This document shows, piece by piece, positions 45,342 to 56,412 of a DNA stretch of 64,000 nt; within the stretch, counting starts at the first letter, position 1; every line of letters starts with the position of its first letter. A program made the translations under genes and the position numbers. The notes under the pieces were generated by a model. That model was not told where the DNA came from. It saw only the letters and a list, made by a program, of their open reading frames with translations, and did not search any database. This stretch comes from Grammothele lineata (lineage: Eukaryota > Basidiomycota > Agaricomycetes > Polyporales > Polyporaceae): positions 248,001 to 312,000 of the forward strand of contig NDFF03000092.1 in the NCBI GenBank assembly GCA_002150815.3, in the 5' to 3' direction.

Positions 45342-45781
45342 ATGACCGCAGAGAATCACTCGTCCAGCGAAGCTTCAAATCTTACTCAGCTGGCGTCTGC
45401 GCCCCGGTGGGTGGAGGTAGATGGGCGTAGAAGGTTCCGTTACGTGGACGCGGCTACTCGGAGGCGGTGGCACCGCGGTGGACCGGGGCGGGGTTTGCGC
45501 GAGGTTCGCATTATCAGCATCTGCGAAGAAAAGGTAAGAGCAATATGACGCACGCTAGCAGCCGTTCTGCGTGAGCTGGCAGGGATCCTTTGGTGTCGCG
45601 CGACGAGGAAAAGAGGAGGGTGGAGGACTCGACGCTCGCTCATCACACGCTGAGTGCATGGTCTCGTGATGCGAGCCACGTGGCGCGCCTGGACGTTGAG
45701 ATTATGTTTGCCTCGCGGGGGCAATCAACGAGCTCGGCCTCGTCCTCGTCCTCACGGGCACCTGGCACGGCTCTTCCATGA
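45342..45781 (+). CDS. Small unknown gene downstream of WW paralogue 3
   Basis: Two open blocks look coding: 45342-45535 (APRWVEVDGRRRFRYVDAATR, ending IISICEEK at a GTAAGA donor) and 45585-45781 (DPLVSRDEEKRRVEDSTLAH, WSRDASHVARLDVEIMFASR, ending in a Ser-rich tail). The acceptor before the second block is one phase off the first block's donor, so the model is not closed and an extra micro-exon or a frameshift is needed. A diverged duplicate of the second block lies at 36756-36950, downstream of WW paralogue 1. The pair therefore seems to be part of an old segmental duplication. No family recognised; the opposite strand is also open in part. Confidence 0.3.
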
Positions 45782-45893
45782 GCTAGCCTCGCCCCGCTCC
45801 CCTTCATAACATATACCCTCCCCATTCGCGCTCTTCATCTGTCAGCGATACCACCTGTTTCTCTTCATATCCCATATCTCTGTCTAGAAGCTC

Positions 45894-48336
45894 ATGGGGA
45901 ACAACCCCAGCCGTCCACCCGGAGGCCTCCACACACGATCACGCTACACCAACGACCGCGATCGCGGCTTCCCAAAACACAGCTTCAGCACTCACAATCC
46001 GAGGAGAAAATACGACGACCAGGAGTATTACGAGGATGATGGTCTTCCTTCCTCACTGCCATACGCGCCCGGCTTTCCCCAGCCACAGCAGGCGCAGGAC
46101 TACATGATGCGTGCGTCCCTTCAAGCTTCAACACCCGCTCCTTCCCCCAATCCTGATACACCATGTCCTTCCTATCCTTGCGCCCCTTCCACTACCCGCC
46201 AATAGAACCTCAGTACGGGAACAATCAGTATGGCTCTCTCTTTCCTCCGCCAAACATGCCGCAAGGCGTGCATCCCGTTGTGCCCGCGATGACGGGCGCA
46301 GTGCCCACAACAGGCAACCCCTTCCCTGCGCCCCCGATGAACATGCCCGTCCCCGAGCCCGCCATACCAGGCCCGATGATGGGCGACGAGCCGCCCGTCA
46401 TCCCCCCGCTGCCCGGCGGGCGACGCGGCCGCGCGGGCGGGACCCCCTTCGTGCCCCCGGGACAGTGGCCAGGCTCGCCCTCGTCCTCGGGCGACTCGTA
46501 CACGGACGAACTGACGCCCTCGACCCGCGAGCGGCTGCAGCCCCCGCTCGCGCCCGGACAGTACGGCCCGTACGACCGCGCGCGCGACCGCACCCGCACG
46601 CCCGCCCCCGTCCTCCGCAGGGACGGTATCGGGGGCAGGCAGCACCGGCGCGCTGCGTCGTCCCCCGCCCCGGGCATGTTCCGCGTCGACGCGTCTCCGA
46701 TGAACAACGGCTTCGAGCCCCCAGTGATCCCGCCTGTCATCCCGTATGGCGTCCCGCCCCCCGGTACCTTCCAGCCGTTTGGCGGGGAGCGGGGCCCGAT
46801 GGGCGTGCCCCCACCAGGAATGCTGGACCCCACGTCAGGCTGGCCGATGCCCGGACCCGGCATGCCCCAACCTCACCCTGCGCCCCCCGGACGCGAGCCA
46901 TCTCCACCTCCGCTCTACCGCCCACGACCATTCTCGCCCATCCGACATCGAGAGAACCCGCTCCCGCAACCTCCAAAGGACGTCCGCCAGGACTCGCGAT
47001 GGATCGAGGCGCTCGAGAAACTGCGTCTGCCGATCGACGAGAACGCAATCCGCGCCGCGATGGCGGCCCGTCCTGCAGTGCATACTACGGGCGCGGTCAC
47101 TGTCGCGCCCGCTATTCCGGGCGCACACATGCAGTCTCCGCCCGGGAGCTCCTCGCGCTCGAGCAGGAATTCGAAGAAGCGAAAGGGTCTGTTCCGGTCG
47201 CTCAGCCACAGGCTGGGTGGGCGGCGCGATGATGACGACGAGCGGGACCGGGACCGGGGCGTGTTCTCACCCGAGCAGATGGCGCACGGGGTACCAGTGC
47301 AGCTCGCGGGTGGGCAGACGACGATGGTGTACCCGGTCGTGCAGCACATGCCTGATGGTAGTACTAACATTATATACAACCCTCCCGGGGGCGCGCCCGT
47401 CGCGACCGCGCCTGTTGTCGGGGCCGTGCCGCCTCCAGGGGCGGTCGGGGCCGCGCCAGTGACGGTGATCCCGCCAGGGTCGATGTCGATGCCCGCCCCC
47501 GCTCCCGCTACCAGTCCTGCGCCTGCGATGGGCCCACCGCCGCCAGTCATGCCCTCTATGGACCCCCACGCCCCCGTTATCCCCCCAGGAGCTGCCATCC
47601 CAGGGGGCGCCGGCTTCCGCTCTCCCTCGCCCATCACCGTCCACCGCCCCCGCCAGCCCTCCTACCAGAACGCCTACCCGCCTCCACGAACGCACACCCC
47701 CTCGCCCGTCCCCTCGCTCCGCCCGTCCTCCCGCGCCTCCCACCGCGGCGGCATGCCCATACCGCACTCCCCGCGCGCCCCCGTGCGCGAAGCGCGCACG
47801 CCCCCTCCCCCACCCACCCCCATCCTCAACCCGCCCCCGATCCAGATCGACGCGCGCTCCGAGCTCTGGGAGCTCCTGCACACCTCCCCGCACCGCGTGC
47901 ACTACGACCACAAATCCTACCCCACTGGCGCGCACTTGCTCGAGGCGATGAAGTTTCTGCCGCATAGAAGGGACTTGGCGGAGGTCGTGCGGCAGGCGGG
48001 GAGCGTGCAGCAGGCGGTGGAGGTCGCGGCGCATAATAGGGGGGTGTGGAGGGAGGACTGGCCGGGGGTTATGGAGAAGATGGTGAGTCATGGCCCTTTT
48101 TCTGCCTGTTCCTCTCGTCGATTGTGGCACTAACTGTTCGCGTGTAGCTCGAAGAAGTGCTGTACCACAAGTTCGTGCAGCACCCGCACCTACGCGGGAT
48201 GCTCATGCGTACGGGGTACGCCCCCCTTGTCTACCAGGAGCCGGACGCCAGCCTCGTCGACGCGAGCGTGAACGCGCTCGGGCGTGCGCTGGTGCGTGTA
48301 CGTGAACGCCTACGCGAAGAAGAGCTCGATACGTGA
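45894..48336 (+). CDS. Proline-rich protein with C-terminal NADAR-like domain, 760 aa
   Basis: Three exons (45894-46110, 46206-48082, 48148-48336). Residues 70-600 are Pro/Gly/Met-rich and disordered, with a basic cluster (SSRNSKKRKGLFRSLSHRLGG). Residues about 610-755 resemble a NADAR (DUF1768) fold: SELWELLHTSPHRVHYDHKSYPTGAHLLEAMKFL, then REDWPGVMEKMLEEVLYHKFVQHPHLRGMLMRTGYAPLV and a final helix LGRALVRVRERLREE. NADAR enzymes cleave N-glycosidic bonds, for example in riboflavin-pathway intermediates and ADP-ribosylated nucleic acids, so a glycosidase or ADP-ribose-related role is possible. The tip of the domain departs from the usual WG.G pattern, so activity may be lost. The start MGNNPSRPPGG fits N-myristoylation (Gly2, Ser6). 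Confidence 0.75.
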
Positions 48337-48906
48337 GGTACAAGGTCTACTTCTCGTTTTTCCCGATTCATGACACACCGTATTTGCGACACCTTATCTA
48401 TCTATCTATCCGCCTATCTACTATCCTGCGACACACCCTACACACGATCCCCTTCCCCACTCGTCTGCACTGTCTTCTCCTACTCCTTACATGTGTTGCT
48501 CACGATCTATCATGTATGTGCTCGCCGCCACCGCCGCCGTCTCGTTGCATGCTCTCGGTCCCTGCTTTCGCGTGTTCTCTCTCTATTCTACCAGGTTCTT
48601 CTCTGCTCCGTGTTGTCTGTCTTCTCTCTCTTCTCTTCTCCCGTATGCACCATCATGATTCACGATCCATCACTGGGCTGTACTGTACCATAGGTCACGT
48701 ATTCGCGCGCGTGTGTATCTCCTCAGTGATACTGTATGTCGCTCCCCTGGGGTTCGAAGCTCGAGGTTCGAGGCAAAAGAAATAGTTCTACTAATACAAT
48801 CGCTCATGAACGTGGGTACGGTCTATTGGTACAACTGCGTGTCGCGTCTCTACTCCCCTTCTCACGAGAGCACGCCCGGAGATCGTAGATACCACGGCGA
48901 AGGCAA
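48337..48906. other. Convergent intergenic region, 570 bp
   Basis: 3' flanks of the NADAR gene (+) and transporter 1 (-). Pyrimidine-rich + strand; no gene seen. Confidence 0.6.
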
Positions 48907-50835
48907 TCATTTGCGGCCCTCGACGTGGATCGCGCTCTCCTTGTCGCTCGCGTCTTCGGGGACGGGGACGTGCACTTCCTCCTCGATGCGCTTCTGCTGC
49001 TCCGCGCGGACCTTGTCGCCCTCGAACACTGTCACAACCCCCGAGGCGTCAGTCAATGTGCGCTCGGTCGGCAATAGGAGAGGGGAAGGGGAGAGGGACG
49101 CACGGAAAGCGAGCTCCTCGAGCGAGCGACCAGAGGTCTCGGGGAAGAGGAACCAGACGAAGACGACCTCGAAGAGGAGGAAAATGCAGTAGCTGATGTA
49201 GTACTTCCAGCCTAGAAAATCAGTCATGCTAGCGACTCAGCCAAGCCCACAAAGGAAAGGTAAGAGGGTACGTACCGGCGTTGTTGATTCCGATGGGGTT
49301 GACGAACTGGTTGAAGAAGCCGGCGGCGCGGCCCCACCATTGGAAAACGGCGATGCCCTTCGCGCGGGCGTGGAAAGGGAAGAGCTCGACGAGGTAAGCT
49401 GTAGACGCGGAGCAAGTCAGCATGAGCTCAACACAGGAGGATTATGGGAGATAACGAACTGTACGTGAGCGCATTGAAGCCCATGTTGTATGCGGGGCTG
49501 TACAGGAAGATGAACGCGATCACCGCGCGTGACGCAGCCTGGCTGTTCGTCAGCGCATACCGCGCGCTCGCGATCGTCCACCCCGTGAATATTAGCGTGA
49601 GCGAAACCGTGCAGACTATATACGCCGTGCGGCGTCGCATCTTCGGCACCGTCAGCGCGAGTGCGGTACCGTTGACGAAGCCCCAGCACGTCATCGCGAG
49701 GTTGATCAGGTTCTTCGTCCGGTCGTCGTGCACTCCAACGTTGTCCAGGATCCGCGCGAGGAAGTACGACGTCAGGCCATTCCCGGACCATTGCGTCGCG
49801 AGCCCAAGGAAGGAACAGAGCAACAAGCGGCGGCGCATACCCGGGGAGCGCACGAGCTCGCGCCACGAGCCCTGCGATTGCTCCTTCTCGAGCTCGAGCG
49901 TCTTCTCGATCTCCGCGAACTCGAGCCGGACAAAGTCCGAGTTCATGTCGCCCTCTGCGTGGTACTTTGCTAGGACTGCGTAGGCTTCTTCGCGCCTGCC
50001 CCGGGAGATAAGCCATCGGGGCGACTCGGGAAGGAAGCCGATGAAGAGGATCTGGAGGAGCGAGGGAACAACTTGAAGGATCGAGGGGATGCGCCAGCCC
50101 CAGTTTGTTGGGAGCTGGAAGGTACCGAGGGTGACGCCCGCGGCGACGATCGCGCCGATGAACCAGGAGGCGTTGAAGAGGGAGCCTATGCGAGCGCGTT
50201 CCTTGGGGTACGAGAGCTCACCAATCATGGAAGAGGCGGCGACTATGGCGAAGGGAATACCAAAGCCAAGAAGGAAGCGTGCAATAACGAACATCGCAAC
50301 TGTAATGAAATATGATCAACAGTGGAACAACCGAGAGATAAGATGGTACGTACAATTTTGCGCTGCAGTCTGCAAAGCCGCGCCAATAACCATGATCACA
50401 CTTCCGAAGAGGATCGCCCATCTGCGTCCCATCTTGTCGGTAACAAATGGCACGAAGGGAAGCGAACAGATCGAGCCTAGGGAGTAGAGAGCGGAGAGGA
50501 GACCCAAAATTGTGGATCTAGGATGGTTGAAGACTGGTGATGGTTCAGTGACTCGGTATATCTTACGGAGGCGCGGCACGTACACGCATCCCAGGTGGGC
50601 ACCGCTTGGAGGCCATTCATCATAGAAGAATCGAACCTGGACAATATTGATCTTTCATTACCATATACGTGATAGCAATGGACACTCACCCGCTAGTCAT
50701 CTCGATCCCAATGCACGTCGGGAACATGATGAAGTACAGGAGACGAAGATTACGTTTCCTATACCATGACACCTGGTCCTCGCGCACCATCTGCGATAGC
50801 TGCGTGTCAACGCCAGCAGCACCACCGACCGCCAT
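48907..50835 (-). CDS. MFS sugar transporter, tandem copy 1, 523 aa
   Basis: Seven exons (50690-50835, 50584-50636, 50354-50533, 49460-50299, 49276-49398, 49104-49211, 48907-49028) encode a 12-helix sugar porter. Signatures: GFDSSMMNGLQAVPTW, TDKMGRRWAILFGS, SSMIGELSYPKERARIGS, FLPESPRWLISRGRREEAYA, TYLVELFPFHARAKGIAVFQW, and LFPETSGRSLEELAF after the last helix, with a charged C-terminal tail. The intact N-terminus is MAVGGAAGVDTQLSQMVRED, a soluble cytosolic stretch before helix 1. It matches lactose-permease-like hexose/disaccharide porters of basidiomycetes, located in the plasma membrane. Exon lengths 2 to 7 are identical in copy 2. A TATATA element 113 bp upstream is conserved in copy 2. 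Confidence 0.93.
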
Positions 50836-52082
50836 CTTTGCTCAAAATCCCACGAAGACTTGGGGAGGTAGCGAGATTGAGGTGGCTGGTGGCCAACGGC
50901 GAAAGACGAAGAGGGCCAGGCGGTCAAGTGCATAGTGGTCTCTGCGCGCATATATACCTCCAGGCTCCCAATGACGCGAAGCGCAAAAGGCGAGATGCAA
51001 AGGCACGCTACCCCGCAAGGTCCGGCCACACAGCTCGCGCCGTTCATGATTGCGTACTCTGATCCAGAGAATCTCCGGAGATCCAGCTTCCACGGCATGC
51101 CGCCTCGCCCGCGGCACACAACGCACAGACGCAGCATCTCCGGCCCGCAATACGGGCCCCATGTGCGGCTCTGTGTAGCATAGCGAGCCGTGGGGCAAAG
51201 AAGTTGGCGAGGATTGTGGCCGTCTGCTTCTCCCCAGGCCCGTCTCTCTTCCTTGAGTGCGCACCGCGCTACCGAGTGTCATTTCTCGTGGGGTCATGGG
51301 ACAAGGGATGAGAGACCGTGCGGGGAAACATCGGGCCCGGGCCGTGCGCGAGCTTGAGGCGGCGAGTGAGTGGCCTCTTGGCGTTGGCCATGAGCTATGG
51401 GCGGCGCGCGCTTGCTGGTTATCACCGGGCTTGCTCGCGTGTTCCTGCCCCGCATTCAGACCACTGTCGTCCCCGAGAACGCATAGCCAATCACTTACCC
51501 CACAGTCGGAGGCATGATGGGACCTGAATGCTGGCGAGCTGGTACTACAGTGTCGACCGTTGGGACTGAATAGGCAAGGTGAAGATGTGTCGACTCAAGG
51601 GATAAGGTCTGTAGAACCGCGGTAAGATAGGGTATATGCGCTCCAAATGACGCGCGAATGCGGAAGGCACGGCAGACCTTCAACACGGGGAGCCGGCGGC
51701 TTATCAATACATTGACTTTGAGCCCTGAGCCTTCGGTGTGGGATCTGCAGCGAAGATCAGCACGCCTGCCGGGGCCGAGGAAAGTGCTTTTAGGCCGGCA
51801 GTGAATGAGGTTACTCACCACTTTTCGAGGCTATCTATAGAACATGATGCGTGGAGGCAGGGTTGTGAGAGCAATGCATCGACTGAACGTTACGCCCTAA
51901 TGTGAAGGTTGAACGTTTGAACGTTGAACTTGCATCAGCAAACCGGGAGGAGGAGGCGATTTTGGGCGCCTGATACGCCTACTCGCCCCACATGCCATGT
52001 ATTAGATAGAATATTTGATACAACTGCACGCCGCGTCTTACGCACGAGGACGCAGCACTTGTGGATGTGATGACAAACGAGA
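50836..52082. other. Intergenic region between the tandem transporters, 1.25 kb
   Basis: 50860-51520 is the promoter side of copy 1 and is clearly alike to 53990-54640 upstream of copy 2: shared blocks around GGCCACACAGCTCGCGCCG and the following TTCATGATTGCGTACTCTG. So the duplication included about 0.65 kb of upstream DNA. 51540-52080 shows nothing further. Confidence 0.7.
50949..50957 (-). promoter_or_regulatory. TATA box of transporter copy 1
   Basis: GTATATATG on the minus strand, about 115 bp before the ATG. The equivalent is kept upstream of copy 2. Confidence 0.5.
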
Positions 52083-53986
52083 TCATTTGCGGTCCTCAAT
52101 GTGGATTGCGCTCTCCTTGTCGCTCACGTCTTCCGGGACGGGAACGTGCACTTCCTCCTCGATGCGCTTCTGCTGCTCCGCGCGGACTTCGTCGCCCTCG
52201 AGCACTATCAGAGAGCCCGGTACGTCAGTCAATGTGCGATTGGCGAGGAACAAGGGGGAAGACGAAAGGGACGCACGGAAGGCGAGCTCCTCGAGCGAGC
52301 GCCCGGAGGTCTCGGGGAAGAGGAACCAGACGAAGATAACTTCGAAGAGGAGGAAGATGCAGTAGCTGATGTAGTACTTCCAGCCTGTTGCGTTGGGCGT
52401 ATCAGTGTTAGCGTTCCTCTCGAATTCGCGACAGGGGGGGGAGGGGAGAGTAAGGAGGGACGAACCGGCGTTATTAACGCCGATGGGGTTGACGAACTGG
52501 TTGAAGAAACTGGCAGCACGGCTCCACCATTGGAACACGGAGATACCTTTCGCGCGCGCGTGGAAGGGAAAGAGCTCCACGAGGTAAGCTGTGCCCGTGA
52601 CGTCAACATGGGGTCGACAAGAGGACTGGGAGTTGGCGTACTGTACGTCAACGCATTGAAGCCCATGTTGTACGCAGGGCTGTAAAGGAAAATGAACGCG
52701 ATGACCACGCGAGACGCAGCCTGGCTGTTCGTCAGCGCGTACCGCGCACTCGCCACCGTCCACCCCGTAAAGATCAGCGTGAGCGAGAGCGTGCAAACCA
52801 TGTAAGCAGTACGGCGGCGCATCTTCGAGACCGTGAGTGCGAGCGCCGTGCTGTTGACAAAGCCCCAGCACGTCATCGCGAGGTTGATCAAGTTCTTCGT
52901 CCGGTCGTCGTGCACCCCGACGTTGTCCAGGATCCGCGCGAGGAAGTACGACGTCAGGCCGTTCCCGGACCACTGTGTCGCGAGCCCGAGGAACGAGCAG
53001 AGGAGGAGGAGGCGGCGCATACCCGGGGAGCGCACGAGCTCGCGCCACGAACCCTGCGCCTGCTCCTTCTCGAGCTCCAGCGTCTTCTCGATCTCCGCGA
53101 ACTCGAGCCGGACAAAATCCGAATTCATGTCGCCTTCTGCGTGGTATTTCGCCAGTACCGCATACGCCTCTTCGCGCCTGCCACGGGAGATGAGCCATCG
53201 GGGAGACTCGGGGAGGAAGCCGATGAAGAGAATCTGGAGGAGCGAGGGCACGGCTTGTAGGATGGAGGGAATGCGCCAGCCCCAGTTTGTCGGGAGCTGG
53301 AAGGTTCCGAGGGTGACGCCAGCGACAATGATAGCGCCGGCGTACCAGCAGGCGTTGAAGAGGGAGCCGATACGGGCGCGCTCTTTAGGGTACGAAAGCT
53401 CACCGATCATGGAGGAAGCGGCGACTATGGCGAAAGAAATACCGAAGCCAAGGAGCAAGCGTGCAATGACGAACATCGCGACTATAAGCATTGTGATCAG
53501 TGATGGCATATGTCGAAAACAGCAGTGTGCGTACAGTTTTGCGCTGCCGTCTGCAGCGCCGCGCCGATTACCATGATAACACTTCCGAAGAGGATAGCCC
53601 ATCTGCGTTCCATCTTGTCGGTAACAAACGGCAGGAAGGGAAGCGAACAGATCGAGCCCAGGGAGTAAAGGGCGGAGAGGAGACCCAAAATTGTGGATCT
53701 AGGATGGTTGAAGACTGGCATAAGCTCAGCAACCCGGTAAGTTCTGCGAAGGCGAGGCACGTACAAGCATCCCAAGTAGGTACTGCTTGCAAGCCGTTCA
53801 TCATAGAAGAATCTAACCTGCACAACATTAGTCTTCTGTTCTTAGATATTTGGCGACGATAGGCACTCACCCACTGGTCATCTCGACCCCAACGCACGTT
53901 GGTAACATGATGAAGTACAGGATACGCAAATTGCGCTTCCTGTACCACGACACCTAGTCAACTCCATGAGCCACACCGATCGCCAT
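52083..53986 (-). CDS. MFS sugar transporter, tandem copy 2, with an early TAG
   Basis: Seven exons (53871-53986, 53765-53817, 53535-53714, 52642-53481, 52466-52588, 52277-52384, 52083-52204); exons 2 to 7 have the same lengths as copy 1 (53, 180, 840, 123, 108, 122). The protein is nearly the same, including MMNGLQAVPTW, SSMIGELSYPKERARIGS, PESPRWLISRG and LFPETSGRSLEEL. The ancestral start MAIGVAHGVD is followed directly by TAG (53954-53956) and then VSWYRKRNLR, so eleven codons present in copy 1 are replaced by one stop. The downstream ATG at 53908 would give a 487-residue protein lacking the soluble N-terminus but keeping all helices. Since every other exon is intact, translation from that ATG is plausible; recent inactivation is the alternative. 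Confidence 0.85.
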
Positions 53987-55390
53987 CCTTGTGATACTGG
54001 AAACGGTTATGTAGAGGATTTCGAGGCGATCGGTGCCCACAACCAAAGAAGACGAGGGGGGCCGGGCGGTCAAGTGCGTGGAGATCCCTGCGTGCGTATA
54101 TACCTCCCAATGACGCGAGGACCGAGACGCGGGATACGAAGGCATGCTACCCTGCAAGGTTCGGCCACACAGCTCGCGCCGTTCATGATTGCGTACTCTG
54201 ATCCAAAGCCCCGGGATGCAACTTCCACGGCGTGCCGTCCAGCCCGCAGCACACAACGTACAGACGCAGCATCTCGGGCCCGCACGTGAAAGCCCCACGC
54301 CTGGCATTGTATGGCATGGGGAGCCATGGGGCAAAGAAGGTGGCGAGGATTACGGCCACCTCCTTCTCCTCTGGCCCGTCCCTCTTTCTTGAGTGCGCAT
54401 CGCGCTTCGAAGTATCATTTTTCGTGAGGTCATGGGATCCAGCGACGGGAGACCGTGCGGGGAAGCATCGGGCCCGGGCCGTGCGCAAGCTTGAGACGGC
54501 GAGTGACGTCCGGATGTTGGCAATGAGGCTTAAGCTACGTGCGGCGCGCCCTTCTGGTCACCATCGGGGTCGCTCGTGTCTTCCTGTCCCGCATTCAGAA
54601 CTCTGTCGAACTCGAGAAGCCAACCACTTACCCCACAGTCGAAGGTATGATCCAGCTGAGTGTAGGATGGTGGTAAAGTGCGAAGATGTGCCGTGAAGGC
54701 AGGAACCTCCTCGTGTGCGGCATATGTACAATCCTCCGAAGGACGCACTGTATGCCGAATACGGTGAGCACCTGGCGATGACTGAGCGTGAGCAGTCGAT
54801 GCGATGACTCTCATGTATCATGAGATAAACGCAAATATGACATACCTTTAGGCTTGTCTAGGCTGTCTTAAATTAAGACGCTCTTGGGACCCTTGCAGGC
54901 GGACGGAAAAAAGTACTCCTTGCGTAACATTCGCTGATCCGGCAAGCGATCAGGCCTATGCTCCGTATGTGAACATTTTAGTAGGGCCGCTGTGAATGAG
55001 TTTTTGATTAGGGCCGTTAGGTACAATCTATAGGTAGCACTGAGTCACACCTTTAACAGTTTCGCCCAGAGTCCCATCGATAGACGCGAAGAGAACAAAG
55101 GAACGTGCATACAGCCATGCTTCATGCATGCTCTACACAATGCACAAAGAGATACGGTAACAAGACACAAAGGAAACACTCGGACGACACGATGGGCACA
55201 GATATGCGCGAAAGCAGATGAAAGCAGATGCGAGAGGGATTCTAACATGGACACAACGTACTGCGAGATACACCATTGTGACTTCTGCTACACTTCCGAC
55301 TCTACACACCGCGCCTCCCCTCCATCGCCGCTCCATCGCATCCGCGCAGCATTAGGTCCGGCGAGAGAAGGGGCTGGGCCGCGACACCAT
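53987..55390. other. Intergenic region of 1.4 kb
   Basis: 53990-54640 is the duplicated upstream region of transporter 2. 54700-55390, AT-richer, is the 3' flank of the NEDD8 gene. No gene or RNA recognised. Confidence 0.6.
54096..54103 (-). promoter_or_regulatory. TATA box of transporter copy 2
   Basis: GTATATAC at the position equivalent to the TATA element of copy 1. Confidence 0.45.
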
Positions 55391-55918
55391 CTAGCAAGCA
55401 CCTCCACGGAGGGCGAGGACCAAGTGAAGGACGGCACCGGCGTTGATGTTGAAGTCCTTGACGAGCTTATCGTCCGGCCTGCGTCCAGGACGTCAATCGC
55501 CGGAATTTGTGCAGGGTGGGGGAAAATGCTAGAGCATAGAGGGGAACGTACATTTGCCTGCCAGCGAAGATGAGTCGCTGCTGCGGTGGGGGCACTCCGG
55601 ATTGCTCCTCTACCTTCTCCTTGATGCGAGAAACCTGGGCGTATGAGTGAGCATGCGTGGCGCGCAACGAGAGAGGGTTTAGTAGGGAGAACGCGGTAGG
55701 CATGGGTAAACGCACCTGGTCCTCGGGATCGATATCAAGCTCGATCTGTAATCCGCCCGGCGCATAGACAATAATAATGAGGCAGCATTTCCCAACAACT
55801 ATACCGATCTGCGTACCTCCTTTCCAGTGAGAGTCTTACGAGGCGCGATATAAGGGTGAGCGGCAGCGTGGACAGAGAGACAGGGAGAAGGGTAGCATAC
55901 CTTGACTTTGATCATCAT
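55391..55918 (-). CDS. rub1: NEDD8/Rub1 ubiquitin-like modifier, 78 aa
   Basis: Small protein conjugated to cullins to activate SCF-type ubiquitin ligases. Five short exons (55901-55918, 55817-55834, 55716-55745, 55552-55634, 55391-55478) give MMIKVKTLTGKEIELDIDPE, then VSRIKEKVEEQSGVPPPQQR, LIFAGRQMPDDKLVKDF and VLHLVLALRGGAC. Ala/Arg features that separate NEDD8 from ubiquitin are present: ALRGG at the C-terminus (ubiquitin has LRLRGG). The mature protein should end at GG; the two-residue tail Ala-Cys must be clipped by a NEDD8 protease before activation by the E1 enzyme. Length is that of the family (76 plus tail). Exons 1 and 2 are only 18 nt each, so the gene is easily missed by automatic prediction. 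Confidence 0.93.
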
Positions 55919-56412
55919 CTTGAAGAAACGCCGCGAGTAAGAACTTGTATGTGTATGTATGAGACGGGTATGTTCGTGCCGTAGCAGCAAGGAGGGAGTG
56001 AGGGAGTGAAGAGGAAGGAGGCGGGGTGGCGTTAGTCAAGGACGATGGACGCGTAGGCGCCCGCGCCATGCCAGACGCGTCCGCCCGATATGGTATCTCT
56101 GATGGCTGACTCAGTCGACTCCTTAGACCGGTATTTCTTTGTCTCATTCGCCAATGACTGTATGAATCACTCCCTCGTCTAAGCTTATAACTTGATGCGT
56201 CCCCTCAGATTTTGCCTACAAACCCCAGGACAGGTGACGTGCAGATACTTCAGATATATACTGATACAAATCTAAATCGAGACATAGCACGTGTCAAGCA
56301 TATCTACCATCGCACACGACACACCGCACCGCATCATATAGTACACACATAGTATCACAAAGCATGCGGCACGATAGCAAGAAGACAGCGCTCTAGGAAG
56401 GCTTCTTCGCGC
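55919..56412. other. Intergenic, 494 bp
   Basis: Promoter side of the NEDD8 gene and 3' flank of the P450 gene. No gene seen. Confidence 0.6.

Noticed and set aside
46111..47232. 373-codon alternative frame in the NADAR gene
   Set aside because: Opens inside the first intron, Arg-rich, and is a frame shadow of the Pro-rich coding frame.
53954..53986. Rescue of transporter copy 2 by an intron ending at the TAG
   Set aside because: ACTAG could serve as an acceptor, but the only GT upstream after the ATG would give an intron of about 23 nt, too short for fungal splicing.
54840..55010. Possible tRNA or small RNA in the AT-rich stretch after transporter 2
   Set aside because: No T-loop consensus or cloverleaf pairing could be found on either strand.
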